DNA of 64,000 nt from Amphirosellinia nigrospora (Eukaryota; Ascomycota; Sordariomycetes; Xylariales; Xylariaceae). The stretch's first letter is position 1; the number at the start of each line of letters is the position of its first letter. Location of the stretch: NCBI GenBank assembly GCA_004123355.1, contig SCHM01000004.1, positions 3,194,316-3,258,315 on the forward strand, given 5' to 3'. Positions 1-10,868 of this stretch are shown here, one piece after another. The notes below the pieces were generated by a model. That model made no database searches and was not told where the DNA came from. It was given only the letters and a program-made list of their open reading frames with translations. The translations under genes and the position numbers were made by a program.

Positions 1-882
1 TGTATTAAAGCAAGAGACATTATAAGTCATCAAGTCGTGGCGACCTTTCATCATTCTAACGGAGCATCGAATACTCCCCACCATTGAATGCCCGAGTAGA
101 CTGAGATTAGGGGAAATGGTACCAAATGTGCTGACCTGTTGACTACTCAGGTGCCGAGATGAGGCTCACGGAAGGTAGGCTCAGCCATTCCGCTATTAGA
201 TGCCCTTAGTACTACTGGTTTAACCGTAGTGTTCGAATGCCGAGGGAATTTTTATCATGCCATATGTGTATCTCTGATGACATTACCAAGAGCATGGGAA
301 ACGCCGTCGACGGTAGTTGATATATCTGTGAACCGGTTAGCATTGAGATTTCGACACCGAGTCAATTGCTTTCAAGTGATCGGTTCAGTACGTCATGATG
401 AAAAAGCTGGGCTGACAAGAGGCTGAGAGAATAGGATACTACGGGCACGAGATAGACTGTGAGGGCAAGAAACAACTCAAGTGTGTGTGATCACATCATC
501 TAAGAAAAATTAAAGCGCTATGATAGCGCCCTCATAGTATCAACCTATCTTCCTACCAATAGCTGGCAACTTCTCCTGTCCCAACCGACCGGAACCTTTT
601 TAATAAATGACCTTGTGAACATAGAAACAATGACCAAACCTTGACGCCACCAACCAACCATACCTCCTTCCAAGACGATACGCCGAAGAGCTATGGATCA
701 CCGGTCGTGATCAAGACGAATGTGGGGCGCCGTGGGAATATGTCCTGCGAATCGGGTAGGGAACGAATATTGTACCGGAAAATTGGAAGGCAATCAAGGG
801 GTTGGAGTAACCTAAATACGGTGTTTTTCGCTTTCTGGATTTAGTGGCGGAAATTAGCGCTGACCTGATGATGGAAACGGCT
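1..882. other. intergenic, left edge
   Basis: No reading frame here has family resemblance, spliceable partners or coding-like composition. It lies downstream of the KH-protein gene on the minus strand and probably holds its 3' UTR. I see no repeat or RNA gene. Confidence 0.5.
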
Positions 883-2404
883 TTAGCTGGCCGCTTTTTG
901 GTTTCTAAGCTCACCGAGTCGAGAGTACAACATGTAAAGTGCCATCCTGTTACACTCTTCGGTTCCAGTGATAGTGACAAGTCGCTCATTGCTGTTATCT
1001 TGGGGTTCGTTGATTTTAATGACACTACCACTGATTTGCCGGATTTCGTTGATCTTCTGGCCGCCCTTGCCGATGATGGCGCCAACCATATCATTAGGAA
1101 TGAAAATCTGTTGAGTTAGCGGAGCACCTGCTATCGCCCCATGCATAGGCTGAGCCGGAGGGCCACCGTGATGTTGGGGACCGGCAACGTGACCAGCTTG
1201 GTGGGGAGGCATGTGCGGAGCAGCACCATATCCTCCAGCCTGAGGTTGGTAGTGCATGGCCACGTTAGGGTTGGGGTGGGGAGCGGGCGCATGCGGATTA
1301 TACGGCTGAGCATACGGCGCGGGAGGGTAGTGTTGGGATCGAGGGTCTGGGCGTCTTCCGTAGTTTTCGCGATGGCCGTAGTTACCACCTGCTGGCTGTG
1401 GACTGTATGGAATCACTTGCATACCACCGGGAATCGCACCAGCCGGCCCACCGCTTCGAGTGGCATAGGCGGAGGCCGCGGGACCTCCGAATCGCTCGTT
1501 GAGTTGCTCGAGGAGCGTGCTACCTACGTAGTAAGTAGCGATATGCACAGCGTCTGCCACACCCATAACTACGAGGGAGCGTTCACTAGACAATGGAAGA
1601 CAAGAATCCGACGCGTTAAGGCGAGCACCTGACGCATCCTGGATCTCACGAATACGTATTCCGCCTTTGCCGATGATTGATCCTATTAGTACATGAGGAA
1701 TCAAGAGACGTAGTGGATAGGTTTTTGACTGGGCACTCGAAGGCTCATCCAAAGGCTCGTTGTTCAACGTGCGGATGATCAAGCCGAACGCCTAGACAGT
1801 GCTTGTTAGCTTGATGAGAATGGAGTACCAGAACGTGCAGACCTACCTTGGCAACCGCATCAACAACGCCGCTAACAGTCAGAATTCGCTCTACAGCACC
1901 CTTCTGGTAGTCACTGACCGTGCACTTGGCACCTGATAATCTTCGGATATTGGAAACATTCTCACCACCCTTGCCAATAATAGTGGCAGCCTCTGGGCTC
2001 GAGATCACTGCTCTAACATGAATCCATGCTGTCTCGTCCGCAGCGTTTGCCGGGGTCGTCGTAGGTACTGCTGCTGTACCAGTTACGATAGGGGGAATAA
2101 CAGCAACAGCAGCCTTCTGATCATTGACATCGCCGACAATAGTATCGCCCTGCTCGTCTTTGGCGCTGGACTTGTCATCGTCGGTGCTAGTTTTGGGCGC
2201 GCCGTTAGCTTCTTCTGACGGAGCTGGCACACTATCGCCGTTACTCTCGGCGAGTTTGGGTTGCTCCTCGTCATTGGCGGCATTAATAACCTTGTCGAGA
2301 GCGGGTCGTTTGGCGTCGGGTTGGTCGTTGGATCGTGAAGGCGACGACGCATCCTCAAGCGGACGCTTGGCTGGGTTGGTGGGCTGAGTCGGAGAAGCAG
2401 ACAT
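883..2404 (-). CDS. triple KH-domain RNA-binding protein (PCBP/Pbp2/Rnc1 type)
   Basis: Two exons, 2404-1847 and 1791-883, joined across a 55-nt GTAGGT...TAG intron give 488 residues with no frame break. Three KH domains are visible, each with the binding loop IIGKGG: about residues 128-186, 212-285 and 415-480. The N-terminal 120 residues are acidic and disordered with KRP-type basic patches. A Pro/Gly/His/Gln-rich linker separates KH2 and KH3, as is usual in poly(C)-binding and fungal Pbp2/Hek2-like proteins, which bind mRNA to control stability or translation. The intron falls just after KH1. The ATG at 2404 is the first in the frame. The family is clear, but which KH paralogue is not. Confidence 0.9.
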
Positions 2405-4102
2405 TTTGTCCTAAAAATCCTGGAGAGATTGTCACACGAATATTGAACGCGAGATACGCCTTTAGATTTGCCGAAATCTTGAGATTGATTTTCTTTTGAT
2501 TATCGAGTCTTGCCTATCTACACCTTGGAGTTTTGCGTAGGAAAACGTGCAGGTGCAAGGGCTCAGGGCGGGATGCAAGCGACGAGGCACAGTAGGCAAG
2601 TGAAGGCTTTTGTACGTGATCTGAGGATCGGGTCGAAATGGATGCGGCAAGGTCGATGTGATAACAGGAGTGTCGATGCCGTCAGCTTAGGTCGGGTGAT
2701 GACAACGGAGAGGAAGACGTGCAAACCTCGCTGGATTCAGCCGTTCGCAGAGGCCAGCAGTGAGGGTTGAGGAGCAGTGTTGAATGCCTGGCAGGCGGGA
2801 AGACTTGAAGGCGTGGCGGTGGTTTGAGTGAGGGTGAAGCAGAACAGAGTAGGTAGATGGGCGAGGCGGAGTAGACGAGTGAAGTTGGTGGAGGGAGGCT
2901 ACCAGGCAGGCAGGCAGATCAATAGACGGATATATCTACCCGTTGTTGTGATGGTGGGTGTGGCTGGAGAATGTGTGGTAGGAGTGAATGATAGAACTGA
3001 GATGCGCAGAATATAGCGAGCACCAAGTAGAACTCGACTTGAGAGGTGAAGTAGTCCTCAAACCTTTGCTCCGTCAGGCAGACTAGAACAGCCCGCAAGC
3101 AACTGCAAGCTGCCGATTGCCCCTTCTTCTTCTTCTGCTTCTTCTTCTTCTACGCGTATTCCTTCCTAGCACTAGTTGGGAAGCAATAATCCCAGATTCC
3201 CTAGATGGCAGTGGTGATGGCAATCGCGATACGGTAAATCGCAGTGTTGGGTGCCGCGATGATGACTGTTGTGAGCTGGAGTTGTCACTCTCTAGTTTTG
3301 TTGAATGAGGTTGGAAAGTTGGGTGGACGAAGTCGGTCAAAGAGAGCTAGGGACGGTTGGCAGCTACCACTATGTTAGACCTGCCTGCACTGTACTGTGC
3401 ATGCCAAGGTATGTACGCAGTCTAATACTGTATGTACCTAGTGTACTTAGAGCACTCCTGGCCGGGTGCGATCAGCCACAACCTCAGAAAAAGAAATATG
3501 AACCAGAAACTAGAAATTAGCCACTATGTCAAAGTCAAACAACTGAATAAAGAGACTTATTCGGAAGGAGATAGTCCTTTCCTGCTATATATTATCATCA
3601 TTAACCGAAAGATCGACAGTACAGACAGCTACGCACGGTCAAACAAGAGAAGCCCCATAAAAGCAATCCAATGGTACCCAATGCCCTGCTTCGACGGTGG
3701 GGTTCAATAGTCCGAGCGCTGTTTGGGACGAAGGACCTAGTTCGGATAGTCTACATACTTCCTTAGTGTAGAGTGTAGAGGCAGTTGTTAGTAACCATAT
3801 ATATGAACAATCTGATGCGTACATACGCACCACGGGTACCCAAGTTCATGCGCATCATCAAGTGTTTAGAAAAGTGTTGCTGCAATCGAAGCTATTACTT
3901 ATTAAATTCGATAAGAGTCAAACCACGCATTGCGCCTTGTATATGAAAACGCGACCAACTGCCAAGATTGATTTCGCCGGGACCCTACGATACTAACACG
4001 CTAACATTTACCTGTCGTCTTTTTCGTCCTTGTTTGCGTTGGGTGGTATACTCTCGGGAAGCTTAGACTCTCGAATCCCTGTTAGGACGTGGGAAGACAA
4101 CC
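2405..4102. other. intergenic, divergent promoter region
   Basis: About 1.7 kb between two divergently transcribed genes. It holds a CTT-rich tract at about 3121-3153 and no convincing coding frame. The reading frames present are short and compositionally random. An AACGCGAC box lies near its right end (see 3947-3955). Confidence 0.5.
3947..3955 (+). promoter_or_regulatory. MCB-like CGCG box upstream of CENP-K
   Basis: AAACGCGAC stands about 150 bp before the start codon of the probable CENP-K gene. The same 8-mer AACGCGAC lies about 190 bp before the dUTPase start (5342-5349). CGCG-core boxes bind MBF/SBF-type cell-cycle factors in yeasts. The role here is inferred. Confidence 0.35.
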
Positions 4103-5172
4103 ATGGCTGGCTCGACACATGAAGCGCGTCAGATCAATAGCGACGACGTGTTTCATGCGAGGAACCTTGAGCAGACCCTGCAAGAGCTGCAAAGCATAGT
4201 TAAAGAGCACGAGAATGCATTGAACAAAGTGAGCGCCATTTCCCCTCCGGGTCTATGTTACCCTGTGAACTAATTGGAACATAGTTGCGCGCTACTCCTA
4301 TGGGCCACAGGGGACGAAGTCTCCCTCCCACGGCACCATTTGATATCATGAAGGCAGCTTATGATGAGCTGGCCTCTACAACGCCGTACTTGCCGTTCCC
4401 CGATTCTGTTCTGCCTGCTCTAGTCGCTCTTCGCAGAACCCATCAAACTGTAGAGGAAACAAAGGCGTATTTATTAACTCATAGCGAGTCTGTTGAAGAT
4501 ACGAAAAGGAAGTTAGAAATCGCAAAATCAGATTTTAGTAATCAGCAGCTTCTTGCTCACAGCCTCCGAGGCCGTATCCAGTCGTTAGAGGATGGCTTGG
4601 AGACTCGTATGGAAATGGGACCTGACGACATTGCACGCGAAAGGATTGACGAACTGAGACGAAAGAAGGGAAGATATGACAAGGAGGCGTCCAAGCTACT
4701 CAAATCGCTCAGGAAGTTTATCGACAACCACCTCGCCGGGATGCTTGCCGCCGAAGAACTTGGTGGTCCGGTGGTTGGTGATATGATGGACATCGATGAG
4801 CAGGATTTAGTGGCAGGTTTCAACTCTCAGGGACGCGTAAAGGCTACCAAGGCAAAGCCGGAGGACGACAAGCGGCAAAGACGCATAGACGAGATATGGG
4901 GTCCTCGTGATGGCGAGGAAGGACACGGCCGCAACGGTGGGGGCCATGATAGGGACGAGATCACCGCGGCAGGCCAGGAAATGCGGGATCTAACAGAAGA
5001 ACTGCTTAACAGCCTCTCGCAGTCCGAGGGTGACAACTCGGCAGCGTATGTCCGGCTCCCCAAAGAGTCGGCTGCAGCGAGATTTCTCGTGCGAGCGAAA
5101 GTGGCACAGTTCCACCCAAAAGACTCTACTAGACTACGGCTCATTGATTTTGGAAGAGAATTGGACGACTGA
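4103..5172 (+). CDS. coiled-coil kinetochore protein, probable CENP-K (Sim4-type)
   Basis: Exons 4103-4228 and 4285-5172, with a 56-nt GTGAGC...ATAG intron, give 337 residues and no frame break. The protein is mostly helical, with predicted coiled coil through about residues 95-190 (heptad-like runs around TVEETKAYLLTH and RIDELRRKKGRYDKEASKLL). An acidic linker follows, then a conserved-looking C-terminus with RLPKESAAARFLVRAKVAQF and RLRLIDFGRELDD. I recall this C-terminal pattern from fungal proteins annotated as the CCAN inner-kinetochore subunit CENP-K (fission yeast Sim4). Another Sim4-complex subunit such as Fta4 is possible. The family call rests on memory of motifs, not on an alignment. 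Confidence 0.5.
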
Positions 5173-5341
5173 ATGGATTTCCATAAGCACCTGTCAATGA
5201 GAAATGAATTCTTTATTACTTGACATATTCCTCCTGAACACCATGTTGCGAGGAATAGGTACACCGCGGATCGTCTTGGCATGAAGCTCATTCGCCAATC
5301 TCTGTTCCCCAGCTCCACCTGCATCTGTCCCTATTCTTATT

Positions 5342-5359
5342 AACGCGACTCAAACGCGC
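5342..5359 (+). promoter_or_regulatory. paired CGCG boxes upstream of dUTPase
   Basis: AACGCGAC (5342-5349) and AAACGCGC (5352-5359) stand 11 bp apart, about 180-195 bp before the dUTPase ATG. They resemble MCB elements of S-phase genes. No experiment supports the role here. Confidence 0.35.
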
Positions 5360-5535
5360 ATTCTTTTTACAAGAAAGAGTTTCCCGCCTGTTCCCACCGC
5401 CAATCCCCCCACCTATGTATTCAACCCCCAACGATTCCGACACCGCAATTACCTTACTAGCACCAACACAGAACTTGCCCTTCATTCTAAAGAACAACGC
5501 ACCAGAAGCATACCGCCGAAGCTAGCATTCATACC

Positions 5536-6222
5536 ATGACCACAGACGCCGTTACCTCTCCCCCAAACTCGCCCCCTCCGAAAAGAGTCAAGACCGACAC
5601 CAACAACACCTCCATCACAGGCACCATGGCCGAGAGCAGCACCAGCGTCGCCGTTCCCCAGCTTGAGCAGGCCCCGCCATTATTGATCAAGAAGCTGTCC
5701 GACAAGGCCCGTCTCCCCACTCGCGGCAGTGCCTTTGCCGCAGGCTACGACATGTACTCCTCACAGGCCACGACGGTGCCAGCCCGAGGCAAGGTGCTCG
5801 TCGACACCGACATCGCCATCGCCGTGCCAGCGGGTACTTGTACGTCTTCCCATTCCTCACCGGCGTGCCACGCAGCACAGTAGAGAACCAAGGCCTTTCC
5901 GCCAATCCAGACAGACTCAATGGAGGGAGCCCCAGACTAACGCAGTTGACAATCAAAAACAGACGGCCGCGTAGCGCCCCGCTCCGGCCTCGCATCCAAG
6001 CACTCGATCCAGACGGGCGCGGGCGTCATCGACGCCGACTACCGGGGCCAGGTGCGGATCCTGCTCTTCAACCACGGCGACGCCGACTACAGCATCGCCG
6101 AGGGCGACCGCATCGCGCAGCTCGTCATCGAGCGCATCTACACGCCCGAGGTGGTCGAGGTGGCCGAGCTGGAGGAGAGCGTGCGTGGCGCCGGCGGCTT
6201 CGGCAGCACAGGGACAAACTAG
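5536..6222 (+). CDS. DUT1: dUTP diphosphatase (dUTPase)
   Basis: Exons 5536-5839 and 5963-6222 around a 123-nt GTACGT...CAG intron give 187 residues. The enzyme hydrolyses dUTP to dUMP, keeping uracil out of DNA and supplying dTMP synthesis; the family is a homotrimer. All five trimeric-dUTPase motifs are readable in order: [36 protein letters not shown] and the C-terminal [10 protein letters not shown] lid. The intron splits the tyrosine just before motif 2. The first ATG adds a 30-residue Ser/Pro-rich leader containing a PPPKRVK nuclear-signal-like stretch. A second ATG in good context (5626) would give the core enzyme alone. No frame break. Confidence 0.97.
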
Positions 6223-7169
6223 AAGAAGGAGAAGAAGAAGAAAAAAAAGCAGCGCCGACCGATGTGCGCCCGAGCTTCTATCACTCAATGAAGTACGACG
6301 TTATGAATGGAGACTCCTCCACGCCTGCTTCCGCCTCACCGGTTCGTAGGGCAGCGAAGACACCCTCCAACACCGCTTGATAGAGGTTGAGGCGCTTGGA
6401 TGAAGATAATTCAGGGGTCAACATAGATATCCTAGACTCGGAGAATAAGTGGGAAAAGGGAGAGTTGTTCTGGTATAAGTCTCTAGTTGATCGTCTTGAT
6501 CACCCACATTCACCACCGGATAAATCCTCTTACAGACACGTCGTGGGCGATACATGAGATATCCTGTTTAGAGGAATCGGGGGGCAAAAAAAAAAAAAAA
6601 GAGCATAATGTATGAGAATTACCCAGACGGCTGCGTCGATATCAGCGTACCTGAGCCCACCCTTGGAGGTAAAACTACGAGAGTAATCCTTTTAGGTGAA
6701 TGATGCGCTTACTAACAATAAGACAACAAAGTGAAACTCCCGCTGAAATAAATTAAAAACAATATACATTGAAGCATCTAGCTCTACCTATCTCACGCGC
6801 CTCCATATGCAGACTTATGTTTCACCACGTTTCTGTCACCCTCTGCATTCCATTTAATCTACCGGTCGCTATGGGTAATGCAGTTTGGGTCGAGGAATTT
6901 CTCCTTTTCTATATTAGATGGAGAACCTATATCTATCGCTCAAAGTGTTGCAATACTTCTATGAATTGGGCGCTAAATATAAAATGAAATGAAGAAAAAT
7001 ATATGCCTATGATCTCGCCCATGCGATGCAATGCAGAATGCCGAAAACATGGTGTTCTTGCTACTCCTCCCCCTGTTCTATATAGATAGATATCCAGGCT
7101 TATACGCTATAAATGGGAAATGCTTTCAAGGCGCAAGTGGGAGTGAAAATTAGCCGCACGGCCAGGTCG
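6223..7169. other. intergenic between convergent genes
   Basis: 3' flanks of dUTPase (+) and pyridoxal kinase (-). A run of 15 A lies at 6586-6600. No coding frame is supported. Confidence 0.5.
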
Positions 7170-8561
7170 TCACATCCTCTCGGCGCGGTATTCTATAGTC
7201 GGCTCCCTCAGACATCCTAGGTTCCTGGCGAGCTTCAGCTCGGCCGCATGTGACTTGAGGAGATGCATCGTCTCAGCCTCGGCACGTATGGCGTCCTCGC
7301 CCACACCCCTGCGGACCGCGAGCCGGGCCACGGCGGCGTCGAGGTCGGTGGGCATTTGTTCGCACGTGCGCGCGAGCACCTCGTGCATGCTGGCTAGGAC
7401 CTTCTCAGCTGCGCGGGCAAGCGGCCTCGTGCACATCGACATCGTCGGGACTTACCCACGACGCCGCGTGCTGTGTGGAGGTGTGCGCGACAGCCTCTCG
7501 CATACGTACGACCATCAGCGCCGCGAACATGTCGCCCGTGCCGCTAAAGTAGGCGTTGAAAACTGGGAACTGGATCGTGAAGAGCCGGGGCTTGCGATCC
7601 GATGTCCGTGTTGAGCCCACGACGGACATGGTCGGCGTAGAAGGGATCTGTGATTGTGTGGGTGATGCAGGCCGCGTCGAGGATGGTGTCTGTGAGGCGC
7701 TGCGTATGGGGAGGGAGACTGATGTTATCACGATGTGCGGTAGATTGTATTTGTCGTGTAGGACTTCGATGGCGCGCTCGAGAGACGCCGAGTCCGTGAT
7801 CGCCACACCCGAGAGAAGCCTGTATCGTGTACGTACGCCGAGTCAGTGTACAACATTTAAAATAGCTGACAAGCAAAGGTGCGACAAGAGACAGACGGGG
7901 AAATACGCACTCGGCCTCAAATTGATTAGGAAGGATTAGATCCGCGTGGTGGATGAGTTTCCTATACGCGGGTACCACGTCCTCCGCGACATATATCTTC
8001 CCATTATCGCCCATGACAGGGTCGAGCACCCAAAAGAAATTACCAGATTCCAAAGCAGCATTCGCCTTAAGCTCCATGGCGATTCGACCCACTGCCTCGA
8101 CGCCGGCGGCGCCGGGCACATACCCCGACAGCATCATGTCGAAGCTGTCTAGGTGAGATTCCTTGAGACCATCCCAGAGATCCGTGATCTCTTGCGCCGC
8201 AAGTTTCGTTCCCTTTACTCGGCGATACCCTGTATGGTTGCCTGTGCGCCATGTCAGCTGTGCGCCGCCGAATGTTGGCAATGAAGAGAAATAGACGTAC
8301 TGAACTGGACTGTATTTAGAGCAGCAGCATCGCAGCCAAGCGACTGCAGGACGAAGACTGCGATTTTGTTTCCTACGTGCCTGTCCAGAGAACCTGGTCA
8401 GCGTGGGATGGCGATAGCGGGTGGTATGAGACTCACCCTGAGACGACCTTCACCGGGGTGTTAGTCAAGGGTCGAAGCAGGCGCTAGAGTATAGGAAGTT
8501 TTCCTACATGGCTGGCGACAGCCAGGACGCTCGTCTCTGGCACTGGTGGTTCCGGATTCAT
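7170..8561 (-). CDS. pyridoxal kinase
   Basis: Phosphorylates pyridoxal, pyridoxine and pyridoxamine with ATP in the vitamin B6 salvage pathway. Five exons: 8561-8508, 8447-8437 (only 11 nt), 8380-8301, 8241-7911 and 7819-7170. Spliced, they read VLAVASHVVSGHVGNK then TVQFSNHTGYRRVKGT, the family's substrate-binding N-terminus. The body holds WVLDPVMGDNGKIY, ILPNQFEAE and the anion-hole/catalytic motif FSGTGDMFAALM. Length is about 374 residues, normal for filamentous fungi. The frame shifts once near 7420-7445, between WVSPDDVD and PLARAAEKVLASM (one extra or two missing bases), probably a sequencing fault. The tiny second exon is needed to restore the SHVVSG motif. Confidence 0.9.
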
Positions 8562-9263
8562 CGGGAAAGGGGAATCTTTATATTTCGGTTCAGAAAAGGA
8601 ATGTCCTAAATATGAAGGCTCGCATTGAAGGCGAAAGGCAAATCCAGATCGAAGGAATGTAAGTACACAACAGCTTTAGATTAGGGGACAAGGCTGCCTT
8701 GGGTATGCTGGCGCCATCTAGGTATGGAATGGGAGTCTGTTGGAACCATAAACGGCAAGCTACCTACTTCACAAATTACCGGAGGTGACTCGTGTGATCC
8801 GAGAGTAGCCTGTATCGGTGCTGACTGACGAGGTTGCAGGTGAGAATGAGAACTGCCCCACGTTCTATTTCGCCTGCCCCGCACTAAACCCCTTTCGATA
8901 GGTACTTCCCGAAATTAACAGCTGTGATGTCCAAGAAAGTATCCCAACGTTCACATCATTTCAGGCCTACATATAGGAAGCGAAGGCGTAACTCAAGTGC
9001 TGTTGCTCTTCAATAGCGCGGTCGTGATTTTTATATTAATTTAGGTACACCAATAGGCCCGAACTGCAAAGATTGATCTCTGTAGTATCATCTGCTTTTA
9101 GACTGAAAGCTTCTGCCAACGGGCACTAGAGAGTTTCCTACGCAAGGGCTTAGGTTGCATGTAGTATCCTACCCTCACCTAGCTCTCCCTTTTTTCGTCA
9201 CCTGTCTCCGAAAAACGTGGTATCTTCGTCAAGGACATCATAATTTATTACCATTAAGCATTT
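8562..9263. other. intergenic
   Basis: Upstream region of pyridoxal kinase and 3' flank of PCNA. I see no gene, repeat or RNA in it. Confidence 0.5.
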
Positions 9264-10211
9264 CTACTCCTCGTCTCCGATCTATAGTCCTTAATTAGTA
9301 TATTAATCAAACGCACGAGCTGTAATACGTGACGAACCTTGGGGGCCAGATAGAACCGCAGGTAACTAGTGCCTGTTACCAGATACTCCACCAAGAGGGG
9401 CACTTCATTAGAGAGGCAGATCTTGACCCTATCTGAAAGGGGTTGGGCTTTGCAGAAGTTGACAAGGTATTTTAGGGAGAAGGTCAGGGCCACGGGCTCA
9501 GTGAGCTCAATGTCTACATTCAAGTGCTCCTTGTCAACGTTTTGGTAGTTTCGCAGGGTGACGGCACCGTTGCCGATATCACCGTTGCAGGAGAACTTGA
9601 TGCCATCCTTGGTAGCCTCAATCGCGACTGTCTACTGTTAGAACTATGTGTGACGTGTATGGTGAAGCTTTAGCCTACCAGATTCCGACATGGCCTGCAA
9701 ATCCGTGCAAATGCGTTTGAACTCAGCCGAGGGCATCGTCACCGTGGCGGCGTATTCAGTATCAGGAATACCAAGGTGCTCCTGGTCGATGTCCATAAGC
9801 TTCAGGTCATACTCGCTAATGCGATCAGCTGTGCTGCTCTCGAAGGTGATGTTTAATGAGTCGGGCGCATCCTCGGCTTTGAGGGTCACGAGATCATCGT
9901 TTTGGAGGGCACGTAGGACCTTGGTGAGCGAGACGAGGTTGACACCTAAGGCAATGTTGCGATCGCACCGATAGGGTTCGAATGATTCGGCCTTTAGCAT
10001 CATAGACACGAGGGCGACGTGGGAGTTGTCCATGGCTTGTAGGGCGATGCCCGAGTCATTGCAGTCGAAATTGCAGTCCTGGACCAGATCCTTGATGGCA
10101 TCCACCACCTGCAATAGTTAGCCTGGTCGGAGCCCATAGCGATGGATCATGTCGGAAGGGTGAGGTTACCTTCTTCAGGACCATAGACTGGCTGAGTCTG
10201 GCTTCTAACAT
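9264..10211 (-). CDS. POL30: proliferating cell nuclear antigen (PCNA sliding clamp)
   Basis: Four exons: 10211-10170, 10108-9679, 9627-9338 and 9281-9264, joined by GT-AG introns of 61, 51 and 56 nt, give 259 residues with no frame break. The protein starts [19 protein letters not shown] and ends YLAPKIGDEE. It carries the family signatures [14 protein letters not shown], the [10 protein letters not shown] centre-loop region and [12 protein letters not shown]. It forms the trimeric ring that tethers DNA polymerases and repair enzymes. The last exon is only 18 nt and encodes IGDEE and the stop, so it is easily missed. Upstream lies a tight cluster of MCB/SCB-like boxes (10436-10481), fitting S-phase expression. 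Confidence 0.97.
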
Positions 10212-10868
10212 CTTGACTATGGGACGAGGCTAATCTGGCAGTGGAGATGAAAAAGGGTTGACAAGGTTCTGTGTGATCAATTATGACGATGTTAGTTTGT
10301 TGTGCTTTTGCTCGGGTTCAGATGGACTGTTTGTAATAGTATAGTTGTGTATTCGTATGAGTGACGGCTATATGTAGGCTGCAGGAGAATTATGAGGCTA
10401 GGGTAGCTACGAGTCTAAGTGCTGCGCGTGGGGCGACGCGTTTATGCCAGGGTTTTAATGGAATTCGCGAAAGTCACGCGTCTTTTGACTGCAACTGCGC
10501 ACAGCTGTAGGCTAGGTGCCAGCAAGTCCTAGCCCCTGACAGAAGAGTCCACTTAAGGGGTGATAACTTGAAATAGAGAGCGACTAGGTACCTGACACGC
10601 TGTGATTTTATGTACAGAGTTATATAGAGCATACCTATGTAATACACAAGAAACATTATACTTCTAACGATTGTGTGGTCCAGCCAATTTCTATGCGGTT
10701 TCCGTGGCTGGTTCCCAAAATCCCAGATGACCCTTGCGCCAAAGTGACGAGGGATGTTACCCTCACACGAATGAGCCATTCTATACCCAAGTGCGCCTAA
10801 CGTGGTCAAGTCGTTACGTATTCGTCACATATTTTATGGCCATTGGCCGGGCAATTAGTCTGCAGATG
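10212..10868. other. PCNA promoter region and 3' flank of Vezatin gene
   Basis: No coding frame is supported. It contains the CGCG-box cluster listed separately at 10436-10481. Confidence 0.5.
10436..10481 (-). promoter_or_regulatory. MCB/SCB cluster upstream of PCNA
   Basis: Two perfect ACGCGT boxes (10436-10441 and 10476-10481) flank TTCGCGAA (10464-10471), which overlaps an SCB-like CGCGAAA (10466-10472), all within 46 bp and about 225-270 bp before the PCNA ATG. In yeasts ACGCGT is the MBF site and CNCGAAA the SBF site of G1/S genes. The arrangement is seen directly; binding is inferred. Confidence 0.6.
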
